Source: Curtobacterium poinsettiae
Lineage (GTDB): Bacteria > Actinomycetota > Actinomycetes > Actinomycetales > Microbacteriaceae
Reading direction: 5' to 3'
Length of the DNA: 64,000 nt
Assembly: GCF_025677645.1 (NCBI RefSeq)
Contig: NZ_CP106879.1
Coordinates: 1,240,001-1,304,000, forward strand
Part shown: positions 8,097 through 15,976 of the stretch, piece after piece
Numbering within the stretch: position 1 is the first letter of the stretch
Layout: the number at the start of each line of letters is the position of its first letter
Program-made: the position numbers and the translations under genes
Notes under the pieces: model-generated
Told to the model about the DNA's origin: nothing
Databases searched by the model: none
The model's input: the letters and a program-made list of their open reading frames with translations, nothing else

Positions 8097-8533
8097 GCGT
8101 CACCGAGGCCGCCGCACGGGTCGTGCTCGCTGACGTCGTCGACCGAGACATCAGCGTCGACGAGGTCGCAGCCGTGGTGGCCACCGAGCAGGACGGCGCC
8201 GTGGTGACCTTCGCCGGCGTCGTCCGCGACCACGACGGTGGCAAGGGCGTCACCGCGCTCGACTACGAGCGGCACCCCAGCGCCGGCGAGGTCATCGCCG
8301 AGGTCGCCCGGACCATCGCCGAGGACCACCCCGACGTCCGGATCGCCGTGCTGCACCGGGTCGGGGCGCTCGGCATCGGGGACGTCGCGCTCGCCGCAGC
8401 GGTGTCGTCGTCGCACCGTGCGCAGGCGTTCGCCGCGTGCGGTGCCCTGGTCGACCGGGTGAAGGAGCGCGTGCCGATCTGGAAGCACCAGCGGTTCACC
8501 GACGGGACGGACGAGTGGGTCGCGGCGCTGTGA
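8093..8533 (+). CDS. moaE: Molybdopterin synthase catalytic subunit MoaE
   Basis: A 146-residue MoaE, the large subunit of molybdopterin synthase, which takes sulfur from MoaD thiocarboxylate. Conserved features include GAVVTFAGVVRDHDGG near 35-50, LDYERHPSAGE, HRVGALGIGDVAL, and the catalytic lysines in VDRVKERVPIWKHQ near 119-132. The GTG start overlaps the mog stop. No moaD lies next to it, unusual only in that the small subunit must come from another locus. Confidence 0.95.
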   Translation: MSVTEAAARVVLADVVDRDISVDEVAAVVATEQDGAVVTFAGVVRDHDGGKGVTALDYERHPSAGEVIAEVARTIAEDHPDVRIAVLHRVGALGIGDVALAAAVSSSHRAQAFAACGALVDRVKERVPIWKHQRFTDGTDEWVAAL

Positions 8534-9207
8534 CATCTGCCGAACGGTCCAACGCCGAACTGACAGCGGTGGAACGCCGGTGGACCGAGTCCGAGGACCG
8601 CGCTCGCGCCGTCTCGGCGAAGCCCCAGGGTGCGCTCCTGCAGGTCCGTTGGTTCGTCCTGGCGATCGTGCTGGTGTTGGTCGTGCTCGGCGTCGGGGCG
8701 ATCGTCCTGCCCGCCGGCTCCGACGCGCGCTTCGCACTCTCGGCGGCGGTCGCCGCACTGGGTTTCGGGGCCGGTCTCGGTGAAGCCGTGCAGGTCGGCA
8801 TCCGCCGGAGACGGAACGGGGTGGCAGCTCGTCCTGCGCCGGTGCTCGCGCCGTTGCAGCAACACGAGCAGCGCGCGGTGACCGCGGCTGCGACCGGGCG
8901 GCGCGCTGCCCCCGCCGACCGGCTGGCGATCGTTCGAGCTCGAGCCGTCGAACTCGCCGACGGCACCGGCCTCCAGCTGACCGTGGGGCTCGTCGTCGTT
9001 TGGGCGGCGGTTGCGTTCTCCGGGTTCACGTTCTGGCCCGTCTACCTGGCGGGTGGTATCGCCGCCGCGGGGCAGTTCGCCTTGACGGCACGTTCCGTCG
9101 TGCTCGCCCGTCGGTACCTCGACGCCCACCCTGTGCACCTTCGCAACCACGACGCTCGTTCGGGGAATGGTGAGACTCCAAGCGGGTCCATAGAATCGCG
9201 AACATGA
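8530..9207 (+). CDS. Four-helix membrane protein of unknown function
   Basis: A 225-residue protein with four predicted membrane helices at about 41-62, 66-88, 149-167 and 169-187, arranged as two hairpins separated by a basic, Gln/Ala-rich cytoplasmic stretch. The N-terminus is a charged helix. I recognise no family. The GTG at 8530 overlaps the moaE stop (GTGA), so it is translationally coupled to the Moco genes, but that may be simple packing rather than shared function. Its stop overlaps the next gene. Confidence 0.8.
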   Translation: MTSAERSNAELTAVERRWTESEDRARAVSAKPQGALLQVRWFVLAIVLVLVVLGVGAIVLPAGSDARFALSAAVAALGFGAGLGEAVQVGIRRRRNGVAARPAPVLAPLQQHEQRAVTAAATGRRAAPADRLAIVRARAVELADGTGLQLTVGLVVVWAAVAFSGFTFWPVYLAGGIAAAGQFALTARSVVLARRYLDAHPVHLRNHDARSGNGETPSGSIESRT

Positions 9208-9602
9208 GCGTCTTGCTGCCCGGGATCACCGTCATCCTGTTGGTCTTCGCCCTGATCGACATCCTGACGAAGACGGATGACCAGATCCGCGGCCTGCCGA
9301 AGATCGCGTGGGTGATCCTCGTGATCCTGGTCCCCGTCGTCGGCAGCATCGTCTGGTTCGCCATCGGGCACGACTGGGCTCCGGGCGAACGGAACCACGG
9401 TCGCTACATCGAGCCCACCCGCCACGAGGACCGCTACGCCACCCTCGGCGAGGCCCGCAGCGCCCACGGCACGAAGCGCGTGACCGGCACCGAGCAGGAG
9501 CTCGCCGAGCTCGAGCGCGAGATCGAGTACTGGGAGGCGCAGGCCCGCCTGAAGCGCGCGAAGGAAGCCGCGGGCGAGGGCGACACCGCCCCCGCGAGCT
9601 GA
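9204..9602 (+). CDS. PLDc_N-type small membrane protein
   Basis: A 132-residue protein with two N-terminal helices (about 4-20 and 33-53) enclosing TKTDDQIRGLPKIAW, the PLDc_N pattern found at the start of cardiolipin synthases and in short stand-alone actinobacterial proteins. A hydrophilic tail with a coiled-coil segment (EQELAELEREIEYWEAQARL) ends it. No catalytic HKD motif is present, so it is not a phospholipase. The ATG overlaps the upstream stop. Function unknown. Confidence 0.8.
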   Translation: MSVLLPGITVILLVFALIDILTKTDDQIRGLPKIAWVILVILVPVVGSIVWFAIGHDWAPGERNHGRYIEPTRHEDRYATLGEARSAHGTKRVTGTEQELAELEREIEYWEAQARLKRAKEAAGEGDTAPAS

Positions 9603-9604
9603 TC

Positions 9605-10279
9605 GTGTCCACGCCGGCCCCGCATGAGTTCGCCGGAGCCACGGTCTCCGAGGAGACCTGGCAGCAGGTGGAGGACCGTCTCGCGGGGGCGCCAGTCGGA
9701 CCGCGTGTCCGCCGTTCGATGGTCCGGCGGGTCATCTGGATCGTGCTGGCCGTCGTCGCCGCGGTTGCAGCCGGGTGGCTGAGCGCCGAACACCTGCCGC
9801 GCTTCGAGCTGCCCTCGACCGGAAGTGGCCTGCCGGACTGGGCGTTCTTCGTCATCGTCCCGCTCATGATCGTTGGCCCGGTCTGCTGGGTCACCGCAAC
9901 CGTCCGAGGCGGTGGACAGTTCCAGAGCGCGCTGTCCGACCCGATGCTCGGGCTTCCTCGTGCCGTCCGCCGACGGATCGAGCGCATGGCTCGTGGGCAG
10001 CAGCCCGCCGATCCGCAGCACCGGACCGCGCTCGTCGCACTCGCCGGCCGTCGGCTCGGTCAATCGACATCGACGTTCTGGCTCGCCCTCGGATGGACGC
10101 CGTTCGCGTTCGCGCAGTTCCTGCTCAACTGGGCGACGATGTTCGGGCTGCTGTACGCGCTCCTCACCGTGTTCTTCCTCGCGATGCTGCTCTGGACCGT
10201 CAGCAAGCGGAAGCAGTGGCGAGCGTTCCTACAGGAGACCGAGCCCCGCGCAGGAGCGGAGCCAGCCCCCGCGAGCTGA
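9605..10279 (+). CDS. Four-helix membrane protein of unknown function
   Basis: A 224-residue protein with predicted membrane helices at about 43-60, 79-100, 157-175 and 177-199. The GTG at 9605 lies two bases after the previous stop. The two-plus-two helix layout with a basic loop (VRRRIERMARGQQPA) recalls the gene at 8530, so the two may be distant paralogues; the similarity is architectural only. Its last 14 bases are identical to the last 14 of the preceding gene, both ending PAS. No family recognised. Confidence 0.75.
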   Translation: MSTPAPHEFAGATVSEETWQQVEDRLAGAPVGPRVRRSMVRRVIWIVLAVVAAVAAGWLSAEHLPRFELPSTGSGLPDWAFFVIVPLMIVGPVCWVTATVRGGGQFQSALSDPMLGLPRAVRRRIERMARGQQPADPQHRTALVALAGRRLGQSTSTFWLALGWTPFAFAQFLLNWATMFGLLYALLTVFFLAMLLWTVSKRKQWRAFLQETEPRAGAEPAPAS

Positions 10280-10320
10280 CCCGGGCCTCCAGGCCATCGC
10301 ACCGTGCGCGGTCCGTCGGC

Positions 10321-10384
10321 TGGTGCGAGGTTGCGCGTTCCGTGTGCCGCTCCAGGCTCGCACCGAGCGGGCAACCTCGCACCA
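10321..10384. terminator. Long perfect inverted repeat after the membrane protein operon
   Basis: A perfect 14-bp stem TGGTGCGAGGTTGC / GCAACCTCGCACCA around a 36-base loop, 42 bases past the stop at 10279. No T-run follows. It is unrelated to the dispersed palindrome family and may be a terminator or a different repeat element. Confidence 0.5.
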
Positions 10385-10445
10385 CTCGAACAAGCGCGCA
10401 CGCCCCCAACCACCCGCCCCGCACCCACCACCCCGCCGCGCCACC

Positions 10446-10451
10446 TACCCT
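10446..10451 (+). promoter_or_regulatory. Leaderless -10 for the ABC-F gene
   Basis: TACCCT ends six bases before the GTG at 10458, and no ribosome site is present, so transcription should start at the start codon. Confidence 0.5.
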
Positions 10452-10457
10452 TGACGC

Positions 10458-12323
10458 GTGGCACATCTCCTCGGCGCCGAGAACCTGCATCTCGAGTTCC
10501 CCACCAAGGTCGTCTTCGACAACGTCACCCTCGGCATCGACGAGGGTGACCGGATCGGCGTGGTCGGTCGGAACGGCGACGGCAAGTCGACCCTCCTCGC
10601 ACTGCTGTCGCAGCGCCTCGAGCCGGACGGCGGCCGCGTCACGCACCGCCGCGGGCTGACGATCGGCTACCTGGACCAGCGCGACATCCTGCCCGAGGGC
10701 GCGACCGTCGGCAGCACCGTCGTCGGCGAGCTCGAGGAGCACGAGTGGGCCGGCGACCCGAAGATCCGCGACATCATCGGTGGGCTGGTCTCGGACATCC
10801 CGTGGGACGTCAGCGTCGACGACCTGTCCGGTGGGCAGCGTCGTCGTGTGGCACTCGCGCGGCTGCTGGTCGGCGACTGGGACGTCCTGTTCCTGGACGA
10901 GCCGACCAACCACCTGGACGTCGAGGGCATCGAGTGGCTCGCCGGGCACATCAACCGCCGCTGGTCGTCGAACCAGGGCGGCATGGTCGTCGTGACGCAC
11001 GACCGGTGGTTCCTCGACGCCGTGTCGACCGACACGTGGGAGGTCCACGACGGCGTCGTCGACCCCTTCGAGGGCGGCTACGCCGCGTACATCCTGCAGC
11101 GCGTCGAGCGTGACCGGCAGGCGGCCACGATCGAGCAGCGCCGGCAGAACCTGGCCCGCAAGGAGCTCGCGTGGCTGCGCCGCGGTGCCCCGGCCCGCAC
11201 GAGCAAGCCGAAGTTCCGCATCGACGCGGCGAACGCCCTGATCGACGACGTCCCGCCCATCCGCGACACGGTCGCGCTGTCCCGGACCGCGACCGCACGC
11301 CTCGGCAAGGACGTCGTCGACCTGCTCGACGTGAGCGTCTCGTTCGACGGCACGCAGATCCTCGACCGCATCGAGTGGCGCATCGCCCCGGGGGAGCGGA
11401 CCGGCATCCTCGGCCCGAACGGTGCCGGCAAGTCGACGCTCCTCAACCTGGTCTCGGGTCGGCTGCAGCCGACGAGCGGGCGGGTGAAGACCGGCAAGAC
11501 CGTGCAGGTGGCGGTGCTCGACCAGCAGCTCGCCGACCTGCAGCAGTTCGCCGACGACCGCGTGCGCGAGGTCGTGGCGCGCAAGAAGACGAGCTACGTC
11601 GCCGACGGCAAGGAGATGACGCCGTCGCAGCTGCTCGAGCGGCTCGGCTTCACCTCGGAGCAGCTCTCCACGCCGGTCAAGGACCTGTCCGGTGGGCAGA
11701 AGCGGCGCCTGCAGCTCATGCTCATCCTGCTCGACGAGCCGAACGTGCTCATCCTCGACGAGCCCACCAACGACCTCGACACCGACATGCTCGCCGCCAT
11801 GGAGGACCTGCTCGACACCTGGCCCGGCACCCTGCTGGTCGTCAGCCACGACCGGTACCTGCTCGAGCGCGTCACCGACCAGCAGTACGCCGTGCTCGGC
11901 GGGCACCTGCGCCACCTGCCCGGCGGCGTCGACGAGTACATGCGTCTGCGCGAGGCCGGCACCGGTGGCGGGACCGCCTCTGCGGCTGCCGCCGCATCTG
12001 CCGGGAGGCCCGACACCGTCGGCGGGACCGGCTCGGCCGGTGCCGTGGCCGGGTCCAGTGCATCGACGTCCGGTTCCGGGTCTGCCGCGTCGTCGCTGTC
12101 GGGCGCGGAGCGTCGCACGGCCGAGAAGGAGATGTCGGCGCTCGACCGGAAGATCGCGAAGGTCGGCGCGGACCGCAAGAAGCTGCTCGACCAGTTCGCG
12201 ACGCACGACCAGTCCGACTACGCCGGGTTGGGGACGCTCCAGGCTCGTCTGGGGGAGCTCGAGGCGGAGGTCGAGCAGCTCGAGGAGCGCTGGCTCGAGG
12301 TCGCGGAGCTGCTCGGGGTCTGA
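10458..12323 (+). CDS. ABC-F family ATPase, Uup type
   Basis: A 621-residue protein with two ABC domains and no membrane part. Domain 1 has Walker A GRNGDGKST near 37, signature LSGGQRRRVALARLL near 124 and Walker B FLDEPTNHLD near 148; domain 2 has GPNGAGKST near 321, LSGGQKRRLQL and ILDEPTNDLD near 433. A C-terminal charged coiled coil of about 75 residues follows a Gly/Ser/Ala-rich linker (residues about 500-550), as in Uup. ABC-F proteins act on ribosomes or nucleic acid structures rather than transport. Leaderless start. Confidence 0.92.
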   Translation: MAHLLGAENLHLEFPTKVVFDNVTLGIDEGDRIGVVGRNGDGKSTLLALLSQRLEPDGGRVTHRRGLTIGYLDQRDILPEGATVGSTVVGELEEHEWAGDPKIRDIIGGLVSDIPWDVSVDDLSGGQRRRVALARLLVGDWDVLFLDEPTNHLDVEGIEWLAGHINRRWSSNQGGMVVVTHDRWFLDAVSTDTWEVHDGVVDPFEGGYAAYILQRVERDRQAATIEQRRQNLARKELAWLRRGAPARTSKPKFRIDAANALIDDVPPIRDTVALSRTATARLGKDVVDLLDVSVSFDGTQILDRIEWRIAPGERTGILGPNGAGKSTLLNLVSGRLQPTSGRVKTGKTVQVAVLDQQLADLQQFADDRVREVVARKKTSYVADGKEMTPSQLLERLGFTSEQLSTPVKDLSGGQKRRLQLMLILLDEPNVLILDEPTNDLDTDMLAAMEDLLDTWPGTLLVVSHDRYLLERVTDQQYAVLGGHLRHLPGGVDEYMRLREAGTGGGTASAAAAASAGRPDTVGGTGSAGAVAGSSASTSGSGSAASSLSGAERRTAEKEMSALDRKIAKVGADRKKLLDQFATHDQSDYAGLGTLQARLGELEAEVEQLEERWLEVAELLGV

Positions 12324-12329
12324 GTCGGT

Positions 12330-12806
12330 CTACTCGACCGATGCGGGGTCGACCGTCTCCTGGCCGCTGTCCGTCGGTGTGGCGTCCTGGGGTGCCCCAC
12401 CGCCGGGGTTCGCCACGACCTCCCACAGGTGCCCGTCCGGGTCCTGGAAGAAGCCGGACCACATGCCCCACGGGCGTGTGTACGGCGGTTCGGGCATCGT
12501 TGCGCCCGCTGCCTGCGCTCGCTCGAGGAACGCCTCGGCCTCGGCCTGACTGCCCGTGAAGTGCCCGATCGTGCTGCTCGGCGCCGTGGCCAGCTGCACG
12601 CCGGAGTCCTTCGCCATGTCGTCCCGGCCGTAGACGCTGACGATCAGGCCGTCGTCGAGAGTGAACATCGCCGTGGTGCCGCCGGCCTGCGTCTCGGTGG
12701 CGGGGTATTCGGTGCCGATGACGCCGCTGCCCTCGACGCCGAGCAGGGCGCGGTAGAACTCGGCCGATCGAGCGACGTCGGCGACGGCGAGGGTGATGGC
12801 GTGCAT
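12330..12806 (-). CDS. VOC family protein (glyoxalase/bleomycin-resistance fold)
   Basis: A 158-residue protein with paired beta-alpha-beta-beta-beta units: MHAITLAVADVARSAEFYRALLG at the N-terminus and WSGFFQDPDGHLWEVV near 125, the latter carrying the metal-type His/Glu pattern of the superfamily. The substrate cannot be inferred. The ATG at 12806 is preferred because TAGCGT lies seven bases upstream (leaderless); a GTG at 12815 is possible. It ends six bases from the convergent ABC-F gene and lies downstream of a MarR regulator. Confidence 0.85.
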   Translation of the reverse strand: MHAITLAVADVARSAEFYRALLGVEGSGVIGTEYPATETQAGGTTAMFTLDDGLIVSVYGRDDMAKDSGVQLATAPSSTIGHFTGSQAEAEAFLERAQAAGATMPEPPYTRPWGMWSGFFQDPDGHLWEVVANPGGGAPQDATPTDSGQETVDPASVE

Positions 12807-12813
12807 GCGCCGC

Positions 12814-12819
12814 ACGCTA
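12814..12819 (-). promoter_or_regulatory. Leaderless -10 for the VOC gene
   Basis: On the minus strand TAGCGT ends seven bases before the ATG at 12806. Confidence 0.5.
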
Positions 12820-12853
12820 CGCCGGGGCCGCTCGGCCCGCGTCGCGCTTTCGG

Positions 12854-13348
12854 TCAGTCCCCGAGACCCAGGATGAGTCGGCGGAGCAGCCCGGCCAACT
12901 GGCCCTGCTCGTCGGCGGAGACCCCGGACAGGATGTCGCGCTCGGCGGCCAGCAGGTCCGCGATCGCCGCGTCCACCGCCACCCGGCCCTTGCTCGTCAG
13001 CGAGACGAGGATGCCGCGACCGTCCTTCGGGTCGGTCCGTCGGCCCACGAACCCCCGGGCCGCCAGGCGATCAACCCGGTTCGTCATCGTGCCGCTCGAC
13101 ACCAGGGTCTGCTGCAGCAGGGTCTTCGGGCTCAGCTCGTACGGCTCACCCGCTCGCCGCAGGGCGGACAGCACGTCGAACTCCCACGGCTCCATGTCGC
13201 TCGCGTCGAAGGCCGTCCGCCGGGCACGGTCCAGGTGTCGGGCGAGCCGGTCCACGCGGGACAGCACCTCGAGCGGGCCGAAGTCGAGGTCGGCACGCTC
13301 ACGACCCCACGCCGCGACGATGCGATCGACCTCGTCCTCATGCGGCAT
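12854..13348 (-). CDS. MarR family transcriptional regulator
   Basis: A 164-residue MarR protein with a central winged helix: SPKTLLQQTLVSSGTMTNRVDRLAARGFVGR forms the recognition helix region near 73-103 and DPKDGRGILVSLTSKG the wing. The long N-terminal helices would form the dimer interface. It reads in the same direction as the VOC gene 47 bases downstream and may control it or itself. The ATG at 13348 has GGAGGG directly against it, too close to act as a ribosome site, and CAAGAT six bases upstream, suggesting a leaderless start. Confidence 0.88.
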   Translation of the reverse strand: MPHEDEVDRIVAAWGRERADLDFGPLEVLSRVDRLARHLDRARRTAFDASDMEPWEFDVLSALRRAGEPYELSPKTLLQQTLVSSGTMTNRVDRLAARGFVGRRTDPKDGRGILVSLTSKGRVAVDAAIADLLAAERDILSGVSADEQGQLAGLLRRLILGLGD

Positions 13349-13354
13349 CCCTCC

Positions 13355-13360
13355 ATCTTG
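13355..13360 (-). promoter_or_regulatory. Possible leaderless -10 for the MarR gene
   Basis: CAAGAT on the minus strand ends six bases before the ATG at 13348; only a partial match to TANNNT. Confidence 0.35.
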
Positions 13361-13427
13361 GCCGAACCCGGAGCGGACAGCCAGCCTCGTCGGTCGTGGG
13401 AGGATGGAGGAGCACCTGCGGGTGCGT

Positions 13428-13499
13428 TCCGCCTTGGTGTAATGGCAGCACGACGGCCTTTGGTGCCGTTAGGTCCGGGTTCGAATCCTGGAGGCGGAG
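13428..13499 (+). tRNA. trnQ: tRNA-Gln (anticodon TTG)
   Basis: The cloverleaf is complete: acceptor TCCGCCT / AGGCGGA, D-loop TGGTGTAATGGCAGCA, anticodon stem ACGGC / GCCGT around loop CTTTGGT with anticodon TTG, and T-arm GGTTCGAATCC. Total 72 bases with a G discriminator; CCA is not encoded. No integrase or duplicated 3' end lies nearby. Confidence 0.95.
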
Positions 13500-13650
13500 C
13501 GGTTTCGTGCTCCGAGCCGCACTGGTGCTCGCCCGCACCGGCGGGGAGCTCGTGCTGCACCCCGTGCCCGACGACGAGCTGCCCTTCGCCGAATGCGGAC
13601 ACACGCGACCGGGTGTGTGACGGAGACCACCACCGTGGTGTCCTCGGTCG

Positions 13651-14637
13651 TCATCGTCGCTGGCCTCCCGGTCTCTCCGGCTGGCGCTCGAACCCGCTGC
13701 GCGACACAGCTGGTACCGGATCGCCCGGTTGCCCACCGAGCTCCTGAACGGACTTCGTGGTCGTTCGGCGCAGCTGCCGCAGCTGCCGCAGCGCCGAGTC
13801 CGTCGGCGACTCCGGCGTGGCTCGGTAGGTGACGAGGGTCTTGTCCTCTTCCCCCGAGACGCGGAACGACTCGACGTGCAGTTCGAGCGGGCCGACGTCG
13901 GGGTGGTCGATGCGGTGGAGGCGGTGGCAGCGGTCCTGGATCTCGTGTCGGGCCCAGAGCCGGGCGAACGTCGGGCTCTTGACGGCCAGTTCGCCGACGA
14001 GTGCTGCGAGGTGCGGATCGTTCGGGTGGAAGCCGGCGTCGACCCGGAGCTGTCCCACGACGTCGGCTGCCTTCTGGTGCCAGTCGATGAAGCGGTTCCG
14101 GTACTCCGGGTGCAGGAACACCAGCCGCGCCCAGTTGCGCTCCGAGCGGGGGAGACGCGCGAGGTCGCCGAACACGAGCGACCCCAGGGTGTTCCAGGCC
14201 AGGATGTCCGATCGTCGGCCGACGATCATCGCAGGGACGTCGCCGAGGACGTCGAGCAGCGACTGCAGTTCCGGTCGGATCGCTGGATCGCTGCAGGTGT
14301 TCCTCCGTGCTTCGGCTCGCGGGTTCACGAGGCGGAAGAGATGGTCGGCCTCCACCGGCGTGAGGTGCAGGGCTCGGGACAACGCACCAACGACCTCGTC
14401 GGACACCCGGCCGGCGTCACCCTGTTCCAACCGCGTGTAGTAGGCCGGGGAGACGCCGGCGAGCATGGCGACCTCTTCGCGCCGCAGTCCCGGTACCCGG
14501 CGGCGACCACCCGCTGGCAGTCCGACGTCGTCCGGCCGTATCCGCGCCCGCCTCGCGGCGAGGAACCGTCCCAGTTCCTGTCCCTCGTCCTCGTCGGCGG
14601 TCACCAGCGGAGCCACCGGATCGGACGAGGAGGGCAT
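13651..14637 (-). CDS. Helix-turn-helix regulator with MmyB-like ligand-binding domain
   Basis: A 328-residue protein. An N-terminal XRE-type HTH carries VPGLRREEVAMLAGVSPAYYTRLEQG near 47-72; the rest is an MmyB-like domain with DILAWNTLG, LHPEYRNRFIDWHQKAADVVGQLR and SPTFARLWARHE. Such regulators bind small molecules and usually control a divergent oxidoreductase, matching the alcohol dehydrogenase starting at 14808. The C-terminal 50 residues are basic and disordered. The start at 14637 lies six bases past CATACT (leaderless), and a palindrome at 14673 sits between the two genes. Confidence 0.88.
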   Translation of the reverse strand: MPSSSDPVAPLVTADEDEGQELGRFLAARRARIRPDDVGLPAGGRRRVPGLRREEVAMLAGVSPAYYTRLEQGDAGRVSDEVVGALSRALHLTPVEADHLFRLVNPRAEARRNTCSDPAIRPELQSLLDVLGDVPAMIVGRRSDILAWNTLGSLVFGDLARLPRSERNWARLVFLHPEYRNRFIDWHQKAADVVGQLRVDAGFHPNDPHLAALVGELAVKSPTFARLWARHEIQDRCHRLHRIDHPDVGPLELHVESFRVSGEEDKTLVTYRATPESPTDSALRQLRQLRRTTTKSVQELGGQPGDPVPAVSRSGFERQPERPGGQRR

Positions 14638-14643
14638 CTGACC

Positions 14644-14649
14644 AGTATG
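14644..14649 (-). promoter_or_regulatory. Leaderless -10 for the MmyB-type regulator
   Basis: CATACT on the minus strand ends six bases before the ATG at 14637. Confidence 0.45.
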
Positions 14650-14672
14650 TGGGCGATCGCTCCGGTTTCCCC

Positions 14673-14687
14673 ACCACTGCCAGTGGT
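14673..14687. promoter_or_regulatory. Palindromic operator between regulator and dehydrogenase
   Basis: ACCACTG-C-CAGTGGT is a perfect 7-bp inverted repeat in the 170-bp divergent region, 36 bases upstream of the regulator start. It is the best candidate binding site for the MmyB-type regulator; this assignment is inference. Confidence 0.5.
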
Positions 14688-14807
14688 ACCCACGGCGGAC
14701 GTACGCAGCAGGAGGGTCTGGCTCCGGACGGTGTCCGGGGTGAGTGTTGACGTGTTCGTGGGGCAGGACTCGCCCTGCTCCGGCACCACCGTCGAGGAGA
14801 ACCACCC

Positions 14808-15848
14808 ATGCCGATCGTCCCCGCCTACGCCGCTGCAGCCGCCGGAGCCCCCTTGGAGCCGACGACGGTCGAACTCCGGGAACTCGGTGCGCACGACGTC
14901 CTCATCGACGTCCGGTTCACCGGCCTGTGCCACACCGACATCCACCTGACGCGCGACGAGTGGGGTCCGGGGACGTACCCGATGGTCCCGGGACACGAGA
15001 TCGCGGGCACCGTGGCCGCCGTCGGCTCCGCGGTCACCGCGCACCAGGTCGGTGACCGTGTCGGCGTGGGGTGCCTGGTCGACTCCTGTGGCGAGTGCGA
15101 GCGTTGTCTCGCAGGCCAGGAGCAACAGTGCCTCCGGGGTGCCACCGACACGTACAACGCGATCGGCCGCGACGGGAAGCCGACGTACGGCGGGTACGCG
15201 AAGCAGGTCGTCGTCACCGAGGCCTTCGTCCTCCGCATCCCGGACGCCCTTCCGCTCGACGTCGCTGCACCGCTGCTCTGCGCGGGCGTCACCACGTACT
15301 CTCCGCTGAAACGCTGGAACGCCGGCCCCGGCAAGGAGGTCGCGGTCGTCGGGCTCGGCGGTGTCGGCCACATGGCGGTGAAGATCGCCCACGCCATGGG
15401 CGCAGAGGTCACGGTGCTGTCCCAGACGCTCAGCAAGCAGGAGGACGGGTTGCGTCTCGGTGCGGCGGGCTACCGTGCGACGTCGGACCCGGCGATCTTC
15501 ACCGAGCTCGCCGGCCGTTTCGACCTCATCCTGTCGACCGTGTCCGCCCCGATCGACCTCAGCGCCTACCTCGGCCTCCTGCACGCCGAGGGGACCATGG
15601 TCATGGTCGGCATCCCCGACGAGCCGCTGCCGCTGCACGCCTTCTCCTTGGTCGCCGGCAACCGGGCACTCGCCGGTTCCATGATCGGCGGCATCGCCGA
15701 GACCCAGGAGATGCTCGACTTCTGCGCGGAGCACGGCCTCGGCGCGGAGATCGAGACGGTCGCCGCGTCGGACATCAACGACTCCTACACGCGGATACTG
15801 AGGAGCGACGTCCGGTACCGGTTCGTGCTGGACGCCAACACGATCTGA
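14808..15848 (+). CDS. Zinc-dependent alcohol dehydrogenase (YahK/CAD type)
   Basis: A 346-residue medium-chain dehydrogenase. Catalytic zinc ligands are C41 (GLCHTD), H63-E64 (PGHEIAG) and C158; structural zinc ligands are C94, C97, C100 and C108 in [17 protein letters not shown]. The NADP-binding motif GLGGVGH is at 182-188. The family reduces aldehydes to alcohols with broad substrate range, including aromatic aldehydes. The ATG follows GAGGAG at 14793. It is divergent from the MmyB-type regulator, its likely controller, and ends at a bidirectional terminator. Confidence 0.93.
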   Translation: MPIVPAYAAAAAGAPLEPTTVELRELGAHDVLIDVRFTGLCHTDIHLTRDEWGPGTYPMVPGHEIAGTVAAVGSAVTAHQVGDRVGVGCLVDSCGECERCLAGQEQQCLRGATDTYNAIGRDGKPTYGGYAKQVVVTEAFVLRIPDALPLDVAAPLLCAGVTTYSPLKRWNAGPGKEVAVVGLGGVGHMAVKIAHAMGAEVTVLSQTLSKQEDGLRLGAAGYRATSDPAIFTELAGRFDLILSTVSAPIDLSAYLGLLHAEGTMVMVGIPDEPLPLHAFSLVAGNRALAGSMIGGIAETQEMLDFCAEHGLGAEIETVAASDINDSYTRILRSDVRYRFVLDANTI

Positions 15849-15930
15849 CGCCGCGCCGCGCCGCACCGCGCCGCGCGGCGTCGTATCGCACCGCGCTCGA
15901 GCCGGAGCTCGAGCTCCCGTCGACGTCCCA

Positions 15931-15967
15931 CGACGGTGCCGCCGACCGGTCGTCGGCGGCACCGTCG
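15931..15967. terminator. Bidirectional terminator between dehydrogenase and ABC operon
   Basis: A perfect 16-bp stem (CGACGGTGCCGCCGAC and its complement) with a five-base loop between two convergent genes. Nearer the dehydrogenase, 15847-15882 holds a second stem GACGCCGCG / CGCGGCGTC over GCC-rich repeats. Confidence 0.75.
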
Positions 15968-15976
15968 ACGCCGTGG

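Noticed and set aside
13507..13620. A 37-codon frame after the tRNA
   Set aside because: No ribosome site and no recognisable family; may be a remnant, but I cannot support it.
13428..13651. tRNA-Gln as an integration site
   Set aside because: No integrase, no duplicated tRNA 3' end and no composition change downstream.
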